This document shows, in pieces, positions 17,232 to 27,559 of a stretch of 60,410 nt of DNA. The notes under the pieces are model-generated. The model was not told the origin of the DNA, ran no database searches, and saw only the letters and a list, made by a program, of their open reading frames with translations. Numbering within the stretch: position 1 is the stretch's first letter; every line of letters starts with the position of its first letter. Both the position numbers and the translations under genes were made by a program. Source of the stretch: Betaproteobacteria bacterium (GTDB lineage: Bacteria; Pseudomonadota; Gammaproteobacteria; Burkholderiales; SG8-39); assembly GCA_009693235.1 (NCBI GenBank), contig SHXR01000019.1, forward strand, positions 1-60,410, read 5' to 3'.

Positions 17232-18458
17232 ATGATTGCGAATTCAGGCAGGGCGTCGCGGGCCATGGTGAAGGGTTTGCTGGCCCTGATCGGTGCGGCG
17301 GTGATCGGTGCAGTGGGTAGCGTTGCAGCGGCGCCTTCGGGTCCGCCGATCCGCATTGGCGGCACCTTGGCGTTGACCGGCCCATTGGCCTCGACCGCCA
17401 TGATTCACAAGATCGTGGGCGACATTTACATCGAGAACCTCAACAAGGCCAATGGCTTGCTCGGCCGTCCGGTCGAATGGGTGCTCTACGACGATCAGTC
17501 GAAACCCGATGTGGCACGCGCGCTGTACGACAAGCTCGTGACGGGCGACAAGGTCGATTTGTTGATTGGGCCCTATGCAACCGGCGCGATCCTATCGGCG
17601 GTCGCGGTCGCGGAGCGGCATTCCAAAATGCTAGTTCATCACACATTCGGGATCCCGAAGCTCGCCAAATACGAACGGCACTTCTCGGCCAGTCCGTCGG
17701 GCTATGACTTTGAAGTCACGTTTCCCACCAAGGTCGTCGATGCGCTCCTGTCGAGCGACAAAAAGCCGAAAACGATCGCCATTGTTACCAGTAAATTCTC
17801 CTCGGTGCATTTCATGTCGGTGGGCGCGCGCGATGTCGCGAAGAAGCGCGGGATGCAGGAGGTGCTGTACCTCGAATTCGAATTCGGCAATCGCGATTTC
17901 GGGCCGATTGCCGCGCGCGTACGCGATGCGAATGCGGATTTCTTGTGGATGGGGGGTATCGCGCTGGAAGGCAACATGCTGCTCGAATCATTGAAGAAAC
18001 TAGACTACACGCCCAAAAACCACTTTCATCTCTATCCTGCGCCAGGACCCCTGGCAAATGCTCCCGAGGGTAACCTGGCGCTATCTGGGACGGCATTCGA
18101 AGACCATCCCCCCCTCAATACACCTCCGGTGGCAGCGGCCTTTACCAAAACGTTCAAAGAGCGTGCGATCAAGGCGAATCTGCCCTATGTCGAGGCGGAA
18201 ATTCAGGCCGCGAATTCATTCACGGCGTGGCAAATCCTGGAAGTCGCGATCACCGCCACCAAGAGCCTCGACGATAACGTCCTCACAAAGTATATCAAGA
18301 CGAATCGTATTCCGACGATCAACGGCCTCATGCGCTTCGACGGCCAAAACAACTTCGGAGATGACCTTTTCAAGGTGAAGCAAGTCCAAAACGGCAAGTG
18401 GGTGATTGTCTGGCCGCCCGAATTCGCCCCGCCTGGGACGAAAATCATTCTTCGTTGA
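17232..18458 (+). CDS. Branched-chain amino acid-type ABC transporter binding protein
   Basis: A 408-residue periplasmic binding protein. It has a signal peptide (LALIGAAVIGAVGSVAAAP) and opens the mature part with IRIGGTLALTGPLAST, the Peripla_BP_6/LivK signature. Further family markers are VEWVLYDDQSKPDVARALYD and LLIGPYATGAI. A strong AGGAGG site precedes the ATG. No permease or ATPase genes accompany it, so it is an orphan receptor. Beside a Rieske oxygenase such proteins often bind aromatic acids rather than amino acids. The next gene (18470) is convergent. Confidence 0.92.
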   Translation: MIANSGRASRAMVKGLLALIGAAVIGAVGSVAAAPSGPPIRIGGTLALTGPLASTAMIHKIVGDIYIENLNKANGLLGRPVEWVLYDDQSKPDVARALYDKLVTGDKVDLLIGPYATGAILSAVAVAERHSKMLVHHTFGIPKLAKYERHFSASPSGYDFEVTFPTKVVDALLSSDKKPKTIAIVTSKFSSVHFMSVGARDVAKKRGMQEVLYLEFEFGNRDFGPIAARVRDANADFLWMGGIALEGNMLLESLKKLDYTPKNHFHLYPAPGPLANAPEGNLALSGTAFEDHPPLNTPPVAAAFTKTFKERAIKANLPYVEAEIQAANSFTAWQILEVAITATKSLDDNVLTKYIKTNRIPTINGLMRFDGQNNFGDDLFKVKQVQNGKWVIVWPPEFAPPGTKIILR

Positions 18459-18469
18459 ACCGCACGACC

Positions 18470-20663
18470 CTATCCTTCGGCGACCATCTCGCCTAGTAGT
18501 CCGGGCACGGCGGACTCGATAGGGTCAGTCACGCCAGGCCGAGCCGTGCCGCGCGCGTTGTTCAGCATCGCCAGAAAATCAGGTGCCGGGACGGACTTTC
18601 CATACAGAAATCTCTGCGCGATCCGACAGCCGTGGTTCTGCAGAAAATTTGCCTGGTCCACGGTCTCGACGCCTTCTGCAACGACCTCCAGATTCAAGCT
18701 TCTCGCCAGCCCGATGATGGCGCGGGTAATGGCCGCACTGTCCGCATTCTGTGTTGATTCCTGCACGAAACTTCGATCGATCTTCAGCACATCGAGCGGA
18801 AAGCGCCGCAGATACGCAAGCGATGAGTAACCAGTGCCGAAGTCATCGACGGAAATCCGAATACCTTGGTCGCGCATCCATTGAAGAATCCACACCGTTG
18901 TGTTGATGTCTCGCATCAACATGCTTTCGGTCACTTCGATCTCCAGGAATTTTGCGTTGAGCCCGCTCGTCGCGATGGCACCTCGAATCGTCTCAGTGAG
19001 ACCCGCATGACTAAAATTCTGTGCCGACAAGTTGACCGCCACCGTGAGGAAGCGATGCCCCTTTGCATGTCAACTCGCCATCTGTCGCATCGCGGTATTG
19101 AGAACCCAATTGCCGATCGGTACGATCAGGCCGGCTTCTTCGGCGAGGGGGATGAAACGCATCGGTGACACGAGACCAAGATCAGGATGGAACCATCGCG
19201 CGAGCGCCTCGACGCCGATAATCTTCTGCGTTGCGAGATCCACCTTGGGCTGGTAGTAGACGGCGAGCTGCTCGAGCTTGAGTGCCTTCCTTAGATCGGC
19301 CTCGAACGCCAGCGTTTCAACGGCCGCGCGGTTAATCGACTCGGTGAAGAACTGCGAGTTGTCACGCCCCGTTGTTTTGCATACGAGGTCGCCGTATCGA
19401 CGTTGCGGATCAGGGAATCGACATCAGTGCCATCGAGGGGAAAGAGCGCGATCCCTGTGCTCGCTGTCATGACGAGTTCATGACCGTCGATGTCCATTGG
19501 TCGTGATAGCTCGGCGCGGATGCGCCTTGCAATGGTGGCGGCATCATCGATAGACCCAAGTCCACGCGCGATGATGACGAACTCGTCACTTCCGAAGCGC
19601 GCCGCGTCGCCGCCGGTCGATGCGGATTCGCCGCGCAGGACTGAATCGTTCGGGCGCAAGCAAACGCGTAGTCGGCGCGCAATCTCCTTCAGTACCGCGT
19701 CTCCGGCCGAGCGACCAAGCGTCTCGTTGACACGCTTGAACCGATCGATATTCAGCTGGAGGACGGCAAAAGAATGCCCGAGACGTTCGGCGTTCGTGAT
19801 TTCGCGGCCGAATTGCTGGAGAAAGAAAAGCCGATTGGGCAGGCCGGTTACCGAATCGTAGGAGACGAGCTCTTGAATTTTTGCCTCGGCGCGCCGGCGC
19901 TCGGTGATGTCTTGCAGCACGCCGTGAATGTGTAGAGTCCCGCTGCCTTCCTCAACAAGGACTTCGATCCGTTGCTGGACCACGCGTTCCGCACCCTCTG
20001 GCAGCAGCACTCGGCATTCGATGTCGCTTGGATGGCTGGTTTGAATCGTTGCCTGGATCGCTTGCAGGATCATGTCGCGGTCGTCCGCATGGAACATCTT
20101 GAGCAAGCCATCGCGTCCCGATGGCATCTTCCCGGGTGCGTGAGGGAGGATGCGGCAAACCGCTTTGGTTAGATACAACTCGTCCTGCGTTGCATACCAG
20201 TCCCAGCTGCCCATTCCGGCGAGACGCTGGGCGTTGGCAAGTTGCGCTTCGCTACGTGCGAGACTATTGAAGGCCTTCGCGGTGCGAAGAATGTATTTCA
20301 CCGATGGCCGAGGATCGACCAATGAATCGGCTTGCGAACGAAGTCGGTGGCGCCAACATGGTAGCCGCGTTCGATCGATGCCGTGTCTTCCGTTGCCGTC
20401 ATCATCACGATCGGCACATGTTTCCCGTGCGGCACATTGCGAACCTGGCTGCAAAAGGTAAATCCGTCCACGTTCGGCATCTTGACATCGAGCAACACGA
20501 TATCGGGGCGAAGCGCGTGGAAGCGATCAAGGCCTAATGCGCCATCCTCGGCCTCTTCCACGACGAGCCCGATCTGCTCCATAACTTCACGGATCATGGT
20601 TCGCATGGTGTCATCGTCGTCGACGATCAGCGCGAGCGGGGTGTGGCGATTGTGTGCATTCAT
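18470..20663 (-). pseudogene. Response regulator-PAS-GGDEF-EAL protein gene with two frameshifts and one stop
   Basis: Read with corrections this gives one protein of about 730 residues: receiver domain (ALIVDDDDTMRTMIREVMEQ, phosphoacceptor Asp in IVLLDVKMPNVDGF), PAS domain, GGDEF domain (FGSDEFVIIARG, so the GGDEF loop reads GSDEF) and EAL domain (LEIEVTESML, DDFGTGYSSL). Lesions: a missing base near 20300-20303, where ILGHR must continue as VKYILRTAKAF; a missing G in the run complementary to 19367-19370, after YAKQRG; and a TGA at 19070-19072 in MAS-HAKGHRF, where TGG fits. The first ligand motif of EAL lies in the region between. The length 18470-20663 is 3n-2, matching two one-base losses. 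Cyclic-di-GMP output is lost. Confidence 0.82.
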
Positions 20664-20681
20664 GGTCTGTTCCGGTTCGTT

Positions 20682-23040
20682 TCAGCACGGGGTAACGGTT
20701 GATTCCGCTGAGACCCTCTCCAACGCTGCGTTGAGTTCTTCCACTACTTGCGATGCCAATATCGATAACGCCGCAATCCGTGCAAGGTCCGGGCGATGGC
20801 ACTATTGTCGACGCCACCCTGCCGGCTGCCAGGCAGCGTTTTCGATCACTTGGCAACACGTTGGCGGTCAGCGCAATGATCGACGTACGGTCAGCTTGTT
20901 CGCGTGCGCGGATCAGCTCCGTTGCCTCGAGTCCATCCATCACCGGCATTTGCATATCCATCAGCACGAGATCAAATCGCATGTCGGAAAAAGCAGTCAC
21001 CGCCTCTACGCCGTCCGCTGCCACGACCACGCGATGCCCCATTTTTTCGAGCATGCGCGTGGCGACCCGCTGATTGATGGTGTTGTCTTCGGCGAGAAGA
21101 ATCAACTTCGGATGCTCGCCTGGGAGAGCGGTCGATGCACCGAGCGTCCCGTTCGCTTCTCGCTTTTGTTCGGATGCCACCGCAATTTCCGTTCGCGGCG
21201 CAACGGTTGCACAGCGCAAGGTGACCGTGAAGGTGCTGCCCTTGCCGAGTTCGCTTGCCACCGCAACGGCGCCGCCCATCAGGGTTGCCAGGCGGGCACT
21301 GATAGTGAGCCCGAGTCCGGTACCCCCATAGCGGCGCGCAATGCCGCTATCGGCCTGTGAAAAGGCATCGAAAATGGTCGCTTGCTTTTCGCGCGGAATA
21401 CCAATGCCGGTGTCGCAGACCGCGATAGTCAATTGCGTTATTGAACCCGGCAATTCAGCTGCGGCAAGGGTGATGCTGATACCGCCTTGCGCGGTGAATT
21501 TGATCGCGTTGCCGATCAGATTCACCAGGATTTGGCGTACTCGGCCGGGGTCGCCGACGAAGAGCGCCGGAGCGTTGTCGCCGACGTTGAGCGCGAGGGC
21601 AAGCCCCTTTTGCTTCGCCGTAAGACCCAGCAAACGAACGGCATCGGCAATGCATTCCGTTGGGGAAAATTCGATGGCGTCGATGTCGAGGCGACCGGCC
21701 TCTATTTTCGAGAAATCGAGTACGTCGTTGACGACGCTAATCAACGCCTTGCTGGAGGTGGACGCAAGCAGGAGATGCTCCTGCTGCTCGGCGGTGAGGT
21801 CGGTGCCGAGGACGAGTTTCATCATGCCGAGTACGCCGTTCATGGGCGTGCGGATTTCATGGCTCATATTGACGAGAAACTCGCTCTTTGCGTGATTGGC
21901 CACTTCGGCTGTCTCGCGCGCTACCGTCGCCTCCCGTTCCTGTTGCTTGCGAAGAGACACATCGCGGATCACCGACATCGAACCGACCAGGCGCCCCGTC
22001 ACGTCGCGCAGCGGTGAATTGGTGATCCAGATGTCGATCTTGTCACCCGAGCGCGTCGTGCGGCTGACTTCGACGTCGTACCGTTCGCCGCTCAAGACGC
22101 GACTCCGGATCGCTGACAGCTCCTCGGCCGATGCACCGGCCTGGTAAAGCGATCCAATCGGTTGACCGATCGCTTCGGCTGCGCGGTAACCCAAAAGCTG
22201 GGCAGCCGCGGCATTCCAGGTAATGATGACACCGTCCATGTCGCGCGAAAGAATTGCATCAGGTGTTTGCTCGACGATCGCGGCGAGCAGGCGCATACAC
22301 CCGTCGGTTTCGCGAGCGCGCTCCAGTTGCTCACTGAGTCGGGCTTCGGTGGCTGTCTTCTCGGTCGATTGTCGGTGGATGATCCGGTCGGCGTGCCGGA
22401 CGATGAAGAACAGCACGCCGTAGAGCAGCGTGAAGACGATCAGCACGCCGCCGAAGTACGTGACTTGGGTCCGCTTGATGTTGCGCAGGAACGGTGTGAT
22501 GTCGCTGTAGACTTCCAATGTCGCCTCGGTATGGTCTGATCCGGGGCGCTGGACCGGAATATACGAGGACAGCACGCCGCGATCGACCACCGTCTCTTCG
22601 AAGGCGCTGAATTGGTCGTGGTGGGTGATTTCCGAAGCGGTGGTACCCCTCCGTGCAGCGAGAAAGCCCGCATTCCTGCTTTTGTTTTCGCCGATTTGTC
22701 GGGCTTCACTGGAGTAGACGGTGCGCCCATCGAGGTCGTAAATATTGACCTTAAGAAAATTCGTGCCGCTCGCGATATCACGCAAGCGACGATGCAACCT
22801 GGCATTCTCGGGGTGATTCTTGATCTCGTCCGCAGCAAGTAGCTGGGTTGAAGTCAAGAACGCACCGAATTCCGCCCAGATCGTGTTGGTGATGAGCTTG
22901 GTGAGCGTTTCGTTGTGCTCCTCGCCAGTCCGCGCGAGTTCGCGTATCGCAACTTCCCGATAGAGAATACTGAGCCCGACCGACGCGACGACGATCGAAA
23001 CGAGGCTGGCAATCGAGAAGAATCGAAGCAGATTGAACAT
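20682..23040 (-). pseudogene. Hybrid histidine kinase with degraded receiver/HPt tail
   Basis: The start MFNLLRFFSIASLVS (23040) opens a membrane kinase: TM1 about 7-29, a periplasmic sensor of about 190 residues, TM2 (VTYFGGVLIVFTLLYGVLFF), PAS, HisKA ([19 protein letters not shown]), HATPase (GNAIKFTAQGGI, GTGLGLTIS) and a receiver (LVLMDMQMPVMDGLEAT). After KRCLAAG the receiver's final MD-hairpin/KP motif is missing and three frames alternate. A residual HPt-like end (ASQVVEELNAALERV) reappears in another frame, with its stop at 20682-20684. So the last part carries a deletion plus frameshifts. Kinase activity may survive but phosphotransfer to HPt does not. It is 18 bases upstream of the broken GGDEF-EAL gene. 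Confidence 0.75.
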
Positions 23041-23381
23041 CGTCCGTCCGGGCGGCTGTGATGGGCGGTGGCATCGCTTGCGGCATCTACCACGCGACCT
23101 TCCATGCATCGAATCAGTGATGGCGATAGCGGGGTGGGCGTCGCGTCGATTATCGTTTGCCAGTGAGGCCTTCTCGCGTTTCTCGGTCGCAATGCAGGGC
23201 AAAGCAGACTATTTTCTGCGCATTTCACCCATTGGCGCGGCAGGTGAAGGCGCGGCCGAACGAATGGGGGTGCACGGAATGTTGTTGCGCAATTCGCCCA
23301 TCAGCCGGCGAACAATTTGCCTCGTCACAGCGGACCATCCCTATGATGGGCGGTGAGTTCCCATCGCCGTACCAAGGCGTG
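23041..23381. other. Intergenic region, no gene seen
   Basis: The 340 bases between the kinase gene start and the end of the oxidoreductase gene contain no supported coding frame, hairpin terminator or RNA gene. The kinase promoter should lie here, but I cannot pick it out. Confidence 0.35.
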
Positions 23382-24404
23382 CTACTGGTTTCTCGCCGGC
23401 AACAGTTTCACCGGCTGCCCGCTTCGCGAGGCGCTGACAATCGCTTCGAATACCTCGACGCCGTGGCGGATGTCGGCAACCGGAATTGGATAGGCGGTCT
23501 TGGTCCGAATCGCATTGCCGAATGCATCGAGCTCGGCTCGCAGCGGATCGAAATTTCTTGTTTCGATGATTTCGGGTGGCAGGGCGGCAGGTTGGCCATG
23601 CGGCATGACTTCGGGCACCGCTACCACCCGCAACAGGTCGAGGGAAGGCGTGGAGATTTCCGCCATCGCCTTGGTGCCATACACTGCGAATCGGTAATTC
23701 ATCGCCGAGGCGGTGGACATCACCAGGCTCCCCACCATGCCGCTCGCAAATCCAAAGACGATGGTCGTGCCATCGTCGATATGCGGTGCGACGCGACGCC
23801 TGCTCATGCAATAGACCTCGTCGATGCGACCGAACAGATCGATCATGTTATCAACCACATGGACCCCGAGCGCGGTCAATCCACCGGCGGGCACCTCAGA
23901 TGGATCGAGGCGCCATGAATCTTTTGGCAGTCTGAGGCCGACCGGTGCGCTCGCATCACCGGCGCATTGCGTGATCGTGCCTAGGCTGCCACTTTGGAGG
24001 CGTCTCTTCAACTCGACCATCGATGGATGAAAGCGCCGCTGATAGCCGACCGCTAACACGACGCCTGCTTTGGCCGCCGCAGCGAGCGCCGCGTCGGCCG
24101 CATTCAAATGCAGCGCGAACGGCTTTTCAACGAAGACATGCTTGCCGGCCTTGGCGGTCTGCACGACCTGGTCGGTACGCTCGTTATGTTTGGCGGCGTA
24201 CACCACCGCATCGATCGAAGGATCGGCGAGAATCGTGCTGATGTCGTTATGCAGTTTCAGGTTCTTGGCGCGACAAAATTCTTCGCCCTTGGCGCGGGTG
24301 CGATTGTGCGCCGCCGTGAAGCGGATGACATCGCTCTTGTCTTGCACCGATTCGACCAGCGTCTTGCCCCACCAGCCAAGCCCAACAATTGCTGCGTTGA
24401 TCAT
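23382..24404 (-). CDS. Gfo/Idh/MocA-family NAD(P)-dependent oxidoreductase
   Basis: A 340-residue protein. It starts MINAAIVGLGWWGKTLVESV, the Rossmann nucleotide-binding motif. The EKPFALHLNAADA stretch (residues about 92-104) is the conserved EKP motif whose Lys is catalytic in this family. The GGLTALGVHVVDNMIDLFG segment matches the C-terminal Gfo/Idh/MocA fold with its His. Members oxidise or reduce sugars, inositols and related compounds. It starts 8 bases after the acyl-CoA dehydrogenase stop, so the two form an operon. The substrate is unknown. Confidence 0.9.
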   Translation of the reverse strand: MINAAIVGLGWWGKTLVESVQDKSDVIRFTAAHNRTRAKGEEFCRAKNLKLHNDISTILADPSIDAVVYAAKHNERTDQVVQTAKAGKHVFVEKPFALHLNAADAALAAAAKAGVVLAVGYQRRFHPSMVELKRRLQSGSLGTITQCAGDASAPVGLRLPKDSWRLDPSEVPAGGLTALGVHVVDNMIDLFGRIDEVYCMSRRRVAPHIDDGTTIVFGFASGMVGSLVMSTASAMNYRFAVYGTKAMAEISTPSLDLLRVVAVPEVMPHGQPAALPPEIIETRNFDPLRAELDAFGNAIRTKTAYPIPVADIRHGVEVFEAIVSASRSGQPVKLLPARNQ

Positions 24405-24412
24405 GTTTTGCC

Positions 24413-25663
24413 TTATAGTCCGCGCGCCGCATCGGCGACGCGCCGACTATAACGTGCATCCGATGACTCGCGCCGTTCCTGCTGGATGAATGCCGCCGCT
24501 TTCAGCGAGAGCACATCGTTGGTGCCATCCGAATGCAGAAAACTCAACGCATCGCGCATCAGTTTCTCGACCGGATTTTTCTTCATATAGCCGGTGGCGC
24601 CCCATAATTCCATCGCGTCTTTCACGACCGCGACCGATTCCTCCGCCGCGAAGATCTTGGCGAGGCTCGCATGTTTGCGATCGAAATCGGGTTGCCGGCA
24701 GTTCCAGCCCGCATACCAAAGATAGGAGCGCGCGGCCTGCAATTTCATCGCCATGCGGGCCAGGCGCACCTGCTGGATTTGATGTTCGATGATGGGCTTG
24801 CCGCCTTGGGTGCGCTCGAAGGCATATTGCAGGCTGACATCGTAGGCGCGTTGCGCGACCCCGAGCACCGTGGCGCCGGCTTGAATATTCGAACCAAAGC
24901 CAAGCAAAAAGCGCCCGAGTGCGGGGAGTGAGGCACCGACTTCGCCGACCCGATCGCGATCGGGAACCTCGACATTTTCGAACACCAGCGTGCCGTTTTG
25001 CACCGTGCGTTGGCCCATCTTGTCCCAGATTTCCGGCACGGTGAATCCGGGCGCATCACCGGGCACCAGAAATCCGGTGAGGCTGGCGGAGAGCATCCCT
25101 TTTTGATCGGTGCGCGCGAGAATGTAATAGAGCTTCGCCAGTCCGCCATTGGAGATGTAGCGCTTGGTGCCATTGAGAATCCACTTGTCGCCCTTGCGGA
25201 CCGCGGACATCTGCATGCCCGATCCCGGCGCATCGTACGGCAGCAGATTGTCACTTGCGTGGAGCGGTTCGGTGGCGCCGACACCAAGTAAAAACTCGGG
25301 ATCTTCGACCACACGCGGAATCCAGCGCTTGCGCTGCTCATCGTTGGTGAGATGTGAAAGCGCTGTCATGATCTTCCAGCTTTGATCGAAAGCCACGGCC
25401 AGGCCCAGGTCCCCATAGGCAATCTGTTCACCCACCATGGCAAGCGTCAGCACATCGGCGCCGCCGCCGCCGAATTCCTTGGGTACCGAGAGCGTGCGAA
25501 GGCCGCGTTGGGAGGCCTCGCGAATCACCTGCCAATCGAAGGCCTGGTCGGCCTCGGCAATACGATCGGCGCGCTCCGCAGCGGGAATGACGACTTCCGT
25601 GGCAAAGCGCTGCGCGATGGCGACCCATTCTTTTTGTTCGGGCGACAGCGAGAAATCAATCAT
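24413..25663 (-). CDS. Acyl-CoA dehydrogenase family flavoprotein
   Basis: A 416-residue protein with all three acyl-CoA dehydrogenase parts: N-terminal helices (MIDFSLSPEQKEWVAIAQRF), the middle beta-domain (LLGVGATEPLHASDN, KWILNGTKRYISNGG) and the C-terminal helical domain (QVRLARMAMKLQAARSY and ELWGATGYMKKNPVEKLMRD). FAD-dependent dehydrogenation of an acyl-CoA is the family reaction. Here it is paired with a Gfo/Idh oxidoreductase, which suggests breakdown of a specific carboxylic compound. It is transcribed divergently from the amidohydrolase gene. Confidence 0.92.
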   Translation of the reverse strand: MIDFSLSPEQKEWVAIAQRFATEVVIPAAERADRIAEADQAFDWQVIREASQRGLRTLSVPKEFGGGGADVLTLAMVGEQIAYGDLGLAVAFDQSWKIMTALSHLTNDEQRKRWIPRVVEDPEFLLGVGATEPLHASDNLLPYDAPGSGMQMSAVRKGDKWILNGTKRYISNGGLAKLYYILARTDQKGMLSASLTGFLVPGDAPGFTVPEIWDKMGQRTVQNGTLVFENVEVPDRDRVGEVGASLPALGRFLLGFGSNIQAGATVLGVAQRAYDVSLQYAFERTQGGKPIIEHQIQQVRLARMAMKLQAARSYLWYAGWNCRQPDFDRKHASLAKIFAAEESVAVVKDAMELWGATGYMKKNPVEKLMRDALSFLHSDGTNDVLSLKAAAFIQQERRESSDARYSRRVADAARGL

Positions 25664-25808
25664 CGGGTCCTCCTATTTGGGATGTGGGTTGTAACGGGGC
25701 CGGCGGGGGGGCGTCGCGTGCAGCGCGTCACGGCAGCGCGTACGCTTGAATTACAACACGAACCGGGCGAGGATGGCGGGCGGTATGCATCGCGCCAAAG
25801 GAGCAATG

Positions 25809-27317
25809 ATGGAGACCAAGCGGCAATGGACAGTGATTCGAGGCGGGCGTCTCCTCGATGCAGCAGGGCATCGCGCCGATCGATGCGATATCTTGATCGA
25901 GGGCGATGTCATTCGCGCAGTCGGCAAGCCCGGCTTGGCGGCGCCCGCTCAGACGACCGTCTTCGATGCGCGCGGCAAGCTGATGCATCCGGGTCTCATC
26001 AACGCGCACACCCATGGACATGGTGGCCTCGCCAAGGGGATGGGCGATCGCTGGACGCTGGAGTTGCTGCTCACCGCCGGTCCCTGGTTGAACGGCAATC
26101 GTACGACTGAAGACCGCTATCTCAGCACCGTCATCGGGGCGGCGGAGATGGTGTTGAAGGGCTGCACTGCCTGCTACGACCTCACCGTTGAGTTCCCCAC
26201 GACGAGCGTCGAGGGACTTGCGGCCGCGGGTCGCGCCTATGCCGACATCGGCATGCGGGCGGTCGTGGCGCCCATGGTGTCCGATATCAGTTTCTTTGAC
26301 GCGATTCCCGGGCTCATGGAGATGCTTACCCCGGCGTTGCGAAAGGATGTCGCGCGCTTAAAGCAGGCACCGCATAAGGAAACTCTCAAGAAGATCCGTC
26401 AGGCCCTTCGCCATTGGCAATTCGATCACGGTAGCGTGCGCCCGGCGGTTGCCCCGACCATTCCGCACCACTGTTCGGAGGCTTTCCTGATCGGCTGTCG
26501 GGACCTCGCGAAAGAATTTGGTGTGGGCTTGCATACGCATGTTGCCGAATCGAAGGTGCAAGCGATTGCCGGATTGCGCCAGTATGGCGCCACCCTGACA
26601 GCACATCTCGATAAGCTCGGTCTAATCGGACCGCAATTCACCGTAGCGCATGGTGTTTGGCTCGACGCGGACGATATGCGTCGCTTAGGTGACCGTGGTG
26701 CATCCGTCGCACACAACCCAGGCAGCAATATGCGCCTTGGGAATGGATTGGCCGATATGCGCGGCATGCTGGACCGCGGTGTGAACGTGGGCATCGGCAC
26801 CGATGGATCGAGCTGCTCGGACAATCAGAACATGTATGAGTCGATGCGCCTTGCCTCGATGGTCTCGAAAGTGCAAGGCCCCGATTGGCAGCAATGGATC
26901 ACCACCGAAGAGGTCGTGCATGCCGCGACACACGGCAGCGCAAAGGCACTTGGCTTCGGTGATCGCATCGGGCAGATTGCGGCGGGCTGCAAAGCCGATA
27001 TTGTTTTTCTCGATATCGAGCACATCAATTGGATCCCGTTCAACGATGCGACCAATGGGCTCGTCCATATCGAAGACGGCTCGGCGGTGCACTCGGTCAT
27101 GATCGGAGGCAAGCTGGTGGTGGACAATCACAAGCTCGTAACCATCGATCTTGCGACGCTGGCCCGCAACGTTGAAAGCGCGCGCGCCCGGCTCGAACGG
27201 CTAAATCGCGACCATCGCAAGCTCTACGAGCGGCTTTTGCCCATCGTCGGCACGTATTGCCCGGGGCTCGCCAAGACGCCGCTGCATATCCACCGCTTCG
27301 GCGCATGCCACCACTGA
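25809..27317 (+). CDS. Amidohydrolase (chlorohydrolase/deaminase family)
   Basis: A 502-residue amidohydrolase of the TrzA/AtzA/SsnA-like group. Metal and catalytic motifs are in order: LMHPGLINAHTHGHGGLAKG, GLHTHVAESKVQAI, FTVAHGVWLDADDM and VGIGTDGSSCSDNQN. Enzymes of this type remove amino or chloro groups from heterocycles or hydrolyse amide-like bonds, usually with zinc or iron. The ATG at 25809 is preferred over 25806 because AAGGAG lies 5 bases upstream of it and only 2 from the other. It lies divergently beside the acyl-CoA dehydrogenase. Confidence 0.9.
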   Translation: METKRQWTVIRGGRLLDAAGHRADRCDILIEGDVIRAVGKPGLAAPAQTTVFDARGKLMHPGLINAHTHGHGGLAKGMGDRWTLELLLTAGPWLNGNRTTEDRYLSTVIGAAEMVLKGCTACYDLTVEFPTTSVEGLAAAGRAYADIGMRAVVAPMVSDISFFDAIPGLMEMLTPALRKDVARLKQAPHKETLKKIRQALRHWQFDHGSVRPAVAPTIPHHCSEAFLIGCRDLAKEFGVGLHTHVAESKVQAIAGLRQYGATLTAHLDKLGLIGPQFTVAHGVWLDADDMRRLGDRGASVAHNPGSNMRLGNGLADMRGMLDRGVNVGIGTDGSSCSDNQNMYESMRLASMVSKVQGPDWQQWITTEEVVHAATHGSAKALGFGDRIGQIAAGCKADIVFLDIEHINWIPFNDATNGLVHIEDGSAVHSVMIGGKLVVDNHKLVTIDLATLARNVESARARLERLNRDHRKLYERLLPIVGTYCPGLAKTPLHIHRFGACHH

Positions 27318-27559
27318 GTTGTCCATTGGCAGGCCGTGCTGCGTGGTAATGCCGTCGAAATAGCCGCCGAATTACCTCTGAATTTCCCCGCTTTTCTCGG
27401 TATTGGGCGGGTACATCTTCCGTCAGCATGATGGAACCATCGGTGCGCGAATGACGAACGTCGGCTGCGAATCAACGTGCGGATATTCGCGGCGCCACGA
27501 CGAACAGAGGGCCTCCCATGCTGTGCGCTCGACATCTTTGCTTGGTCTTTGTTCGGGCC

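Noticed and set aside
21487..22017. A long plus-strand frame inside the histidine kinase gene.
   Set aside because: It is antisense to the conserved HisKA/HATPase region and shows no domain or ribosome site.
27224..27535. A minus-strand frame downstream of the amidohydrolase, with a short protein-like segment.
   Set aside because: It overlaps the end of the amidohydrolase on the other strand, changes frame, and matches no family I know; too weak to list as a gene remnant.
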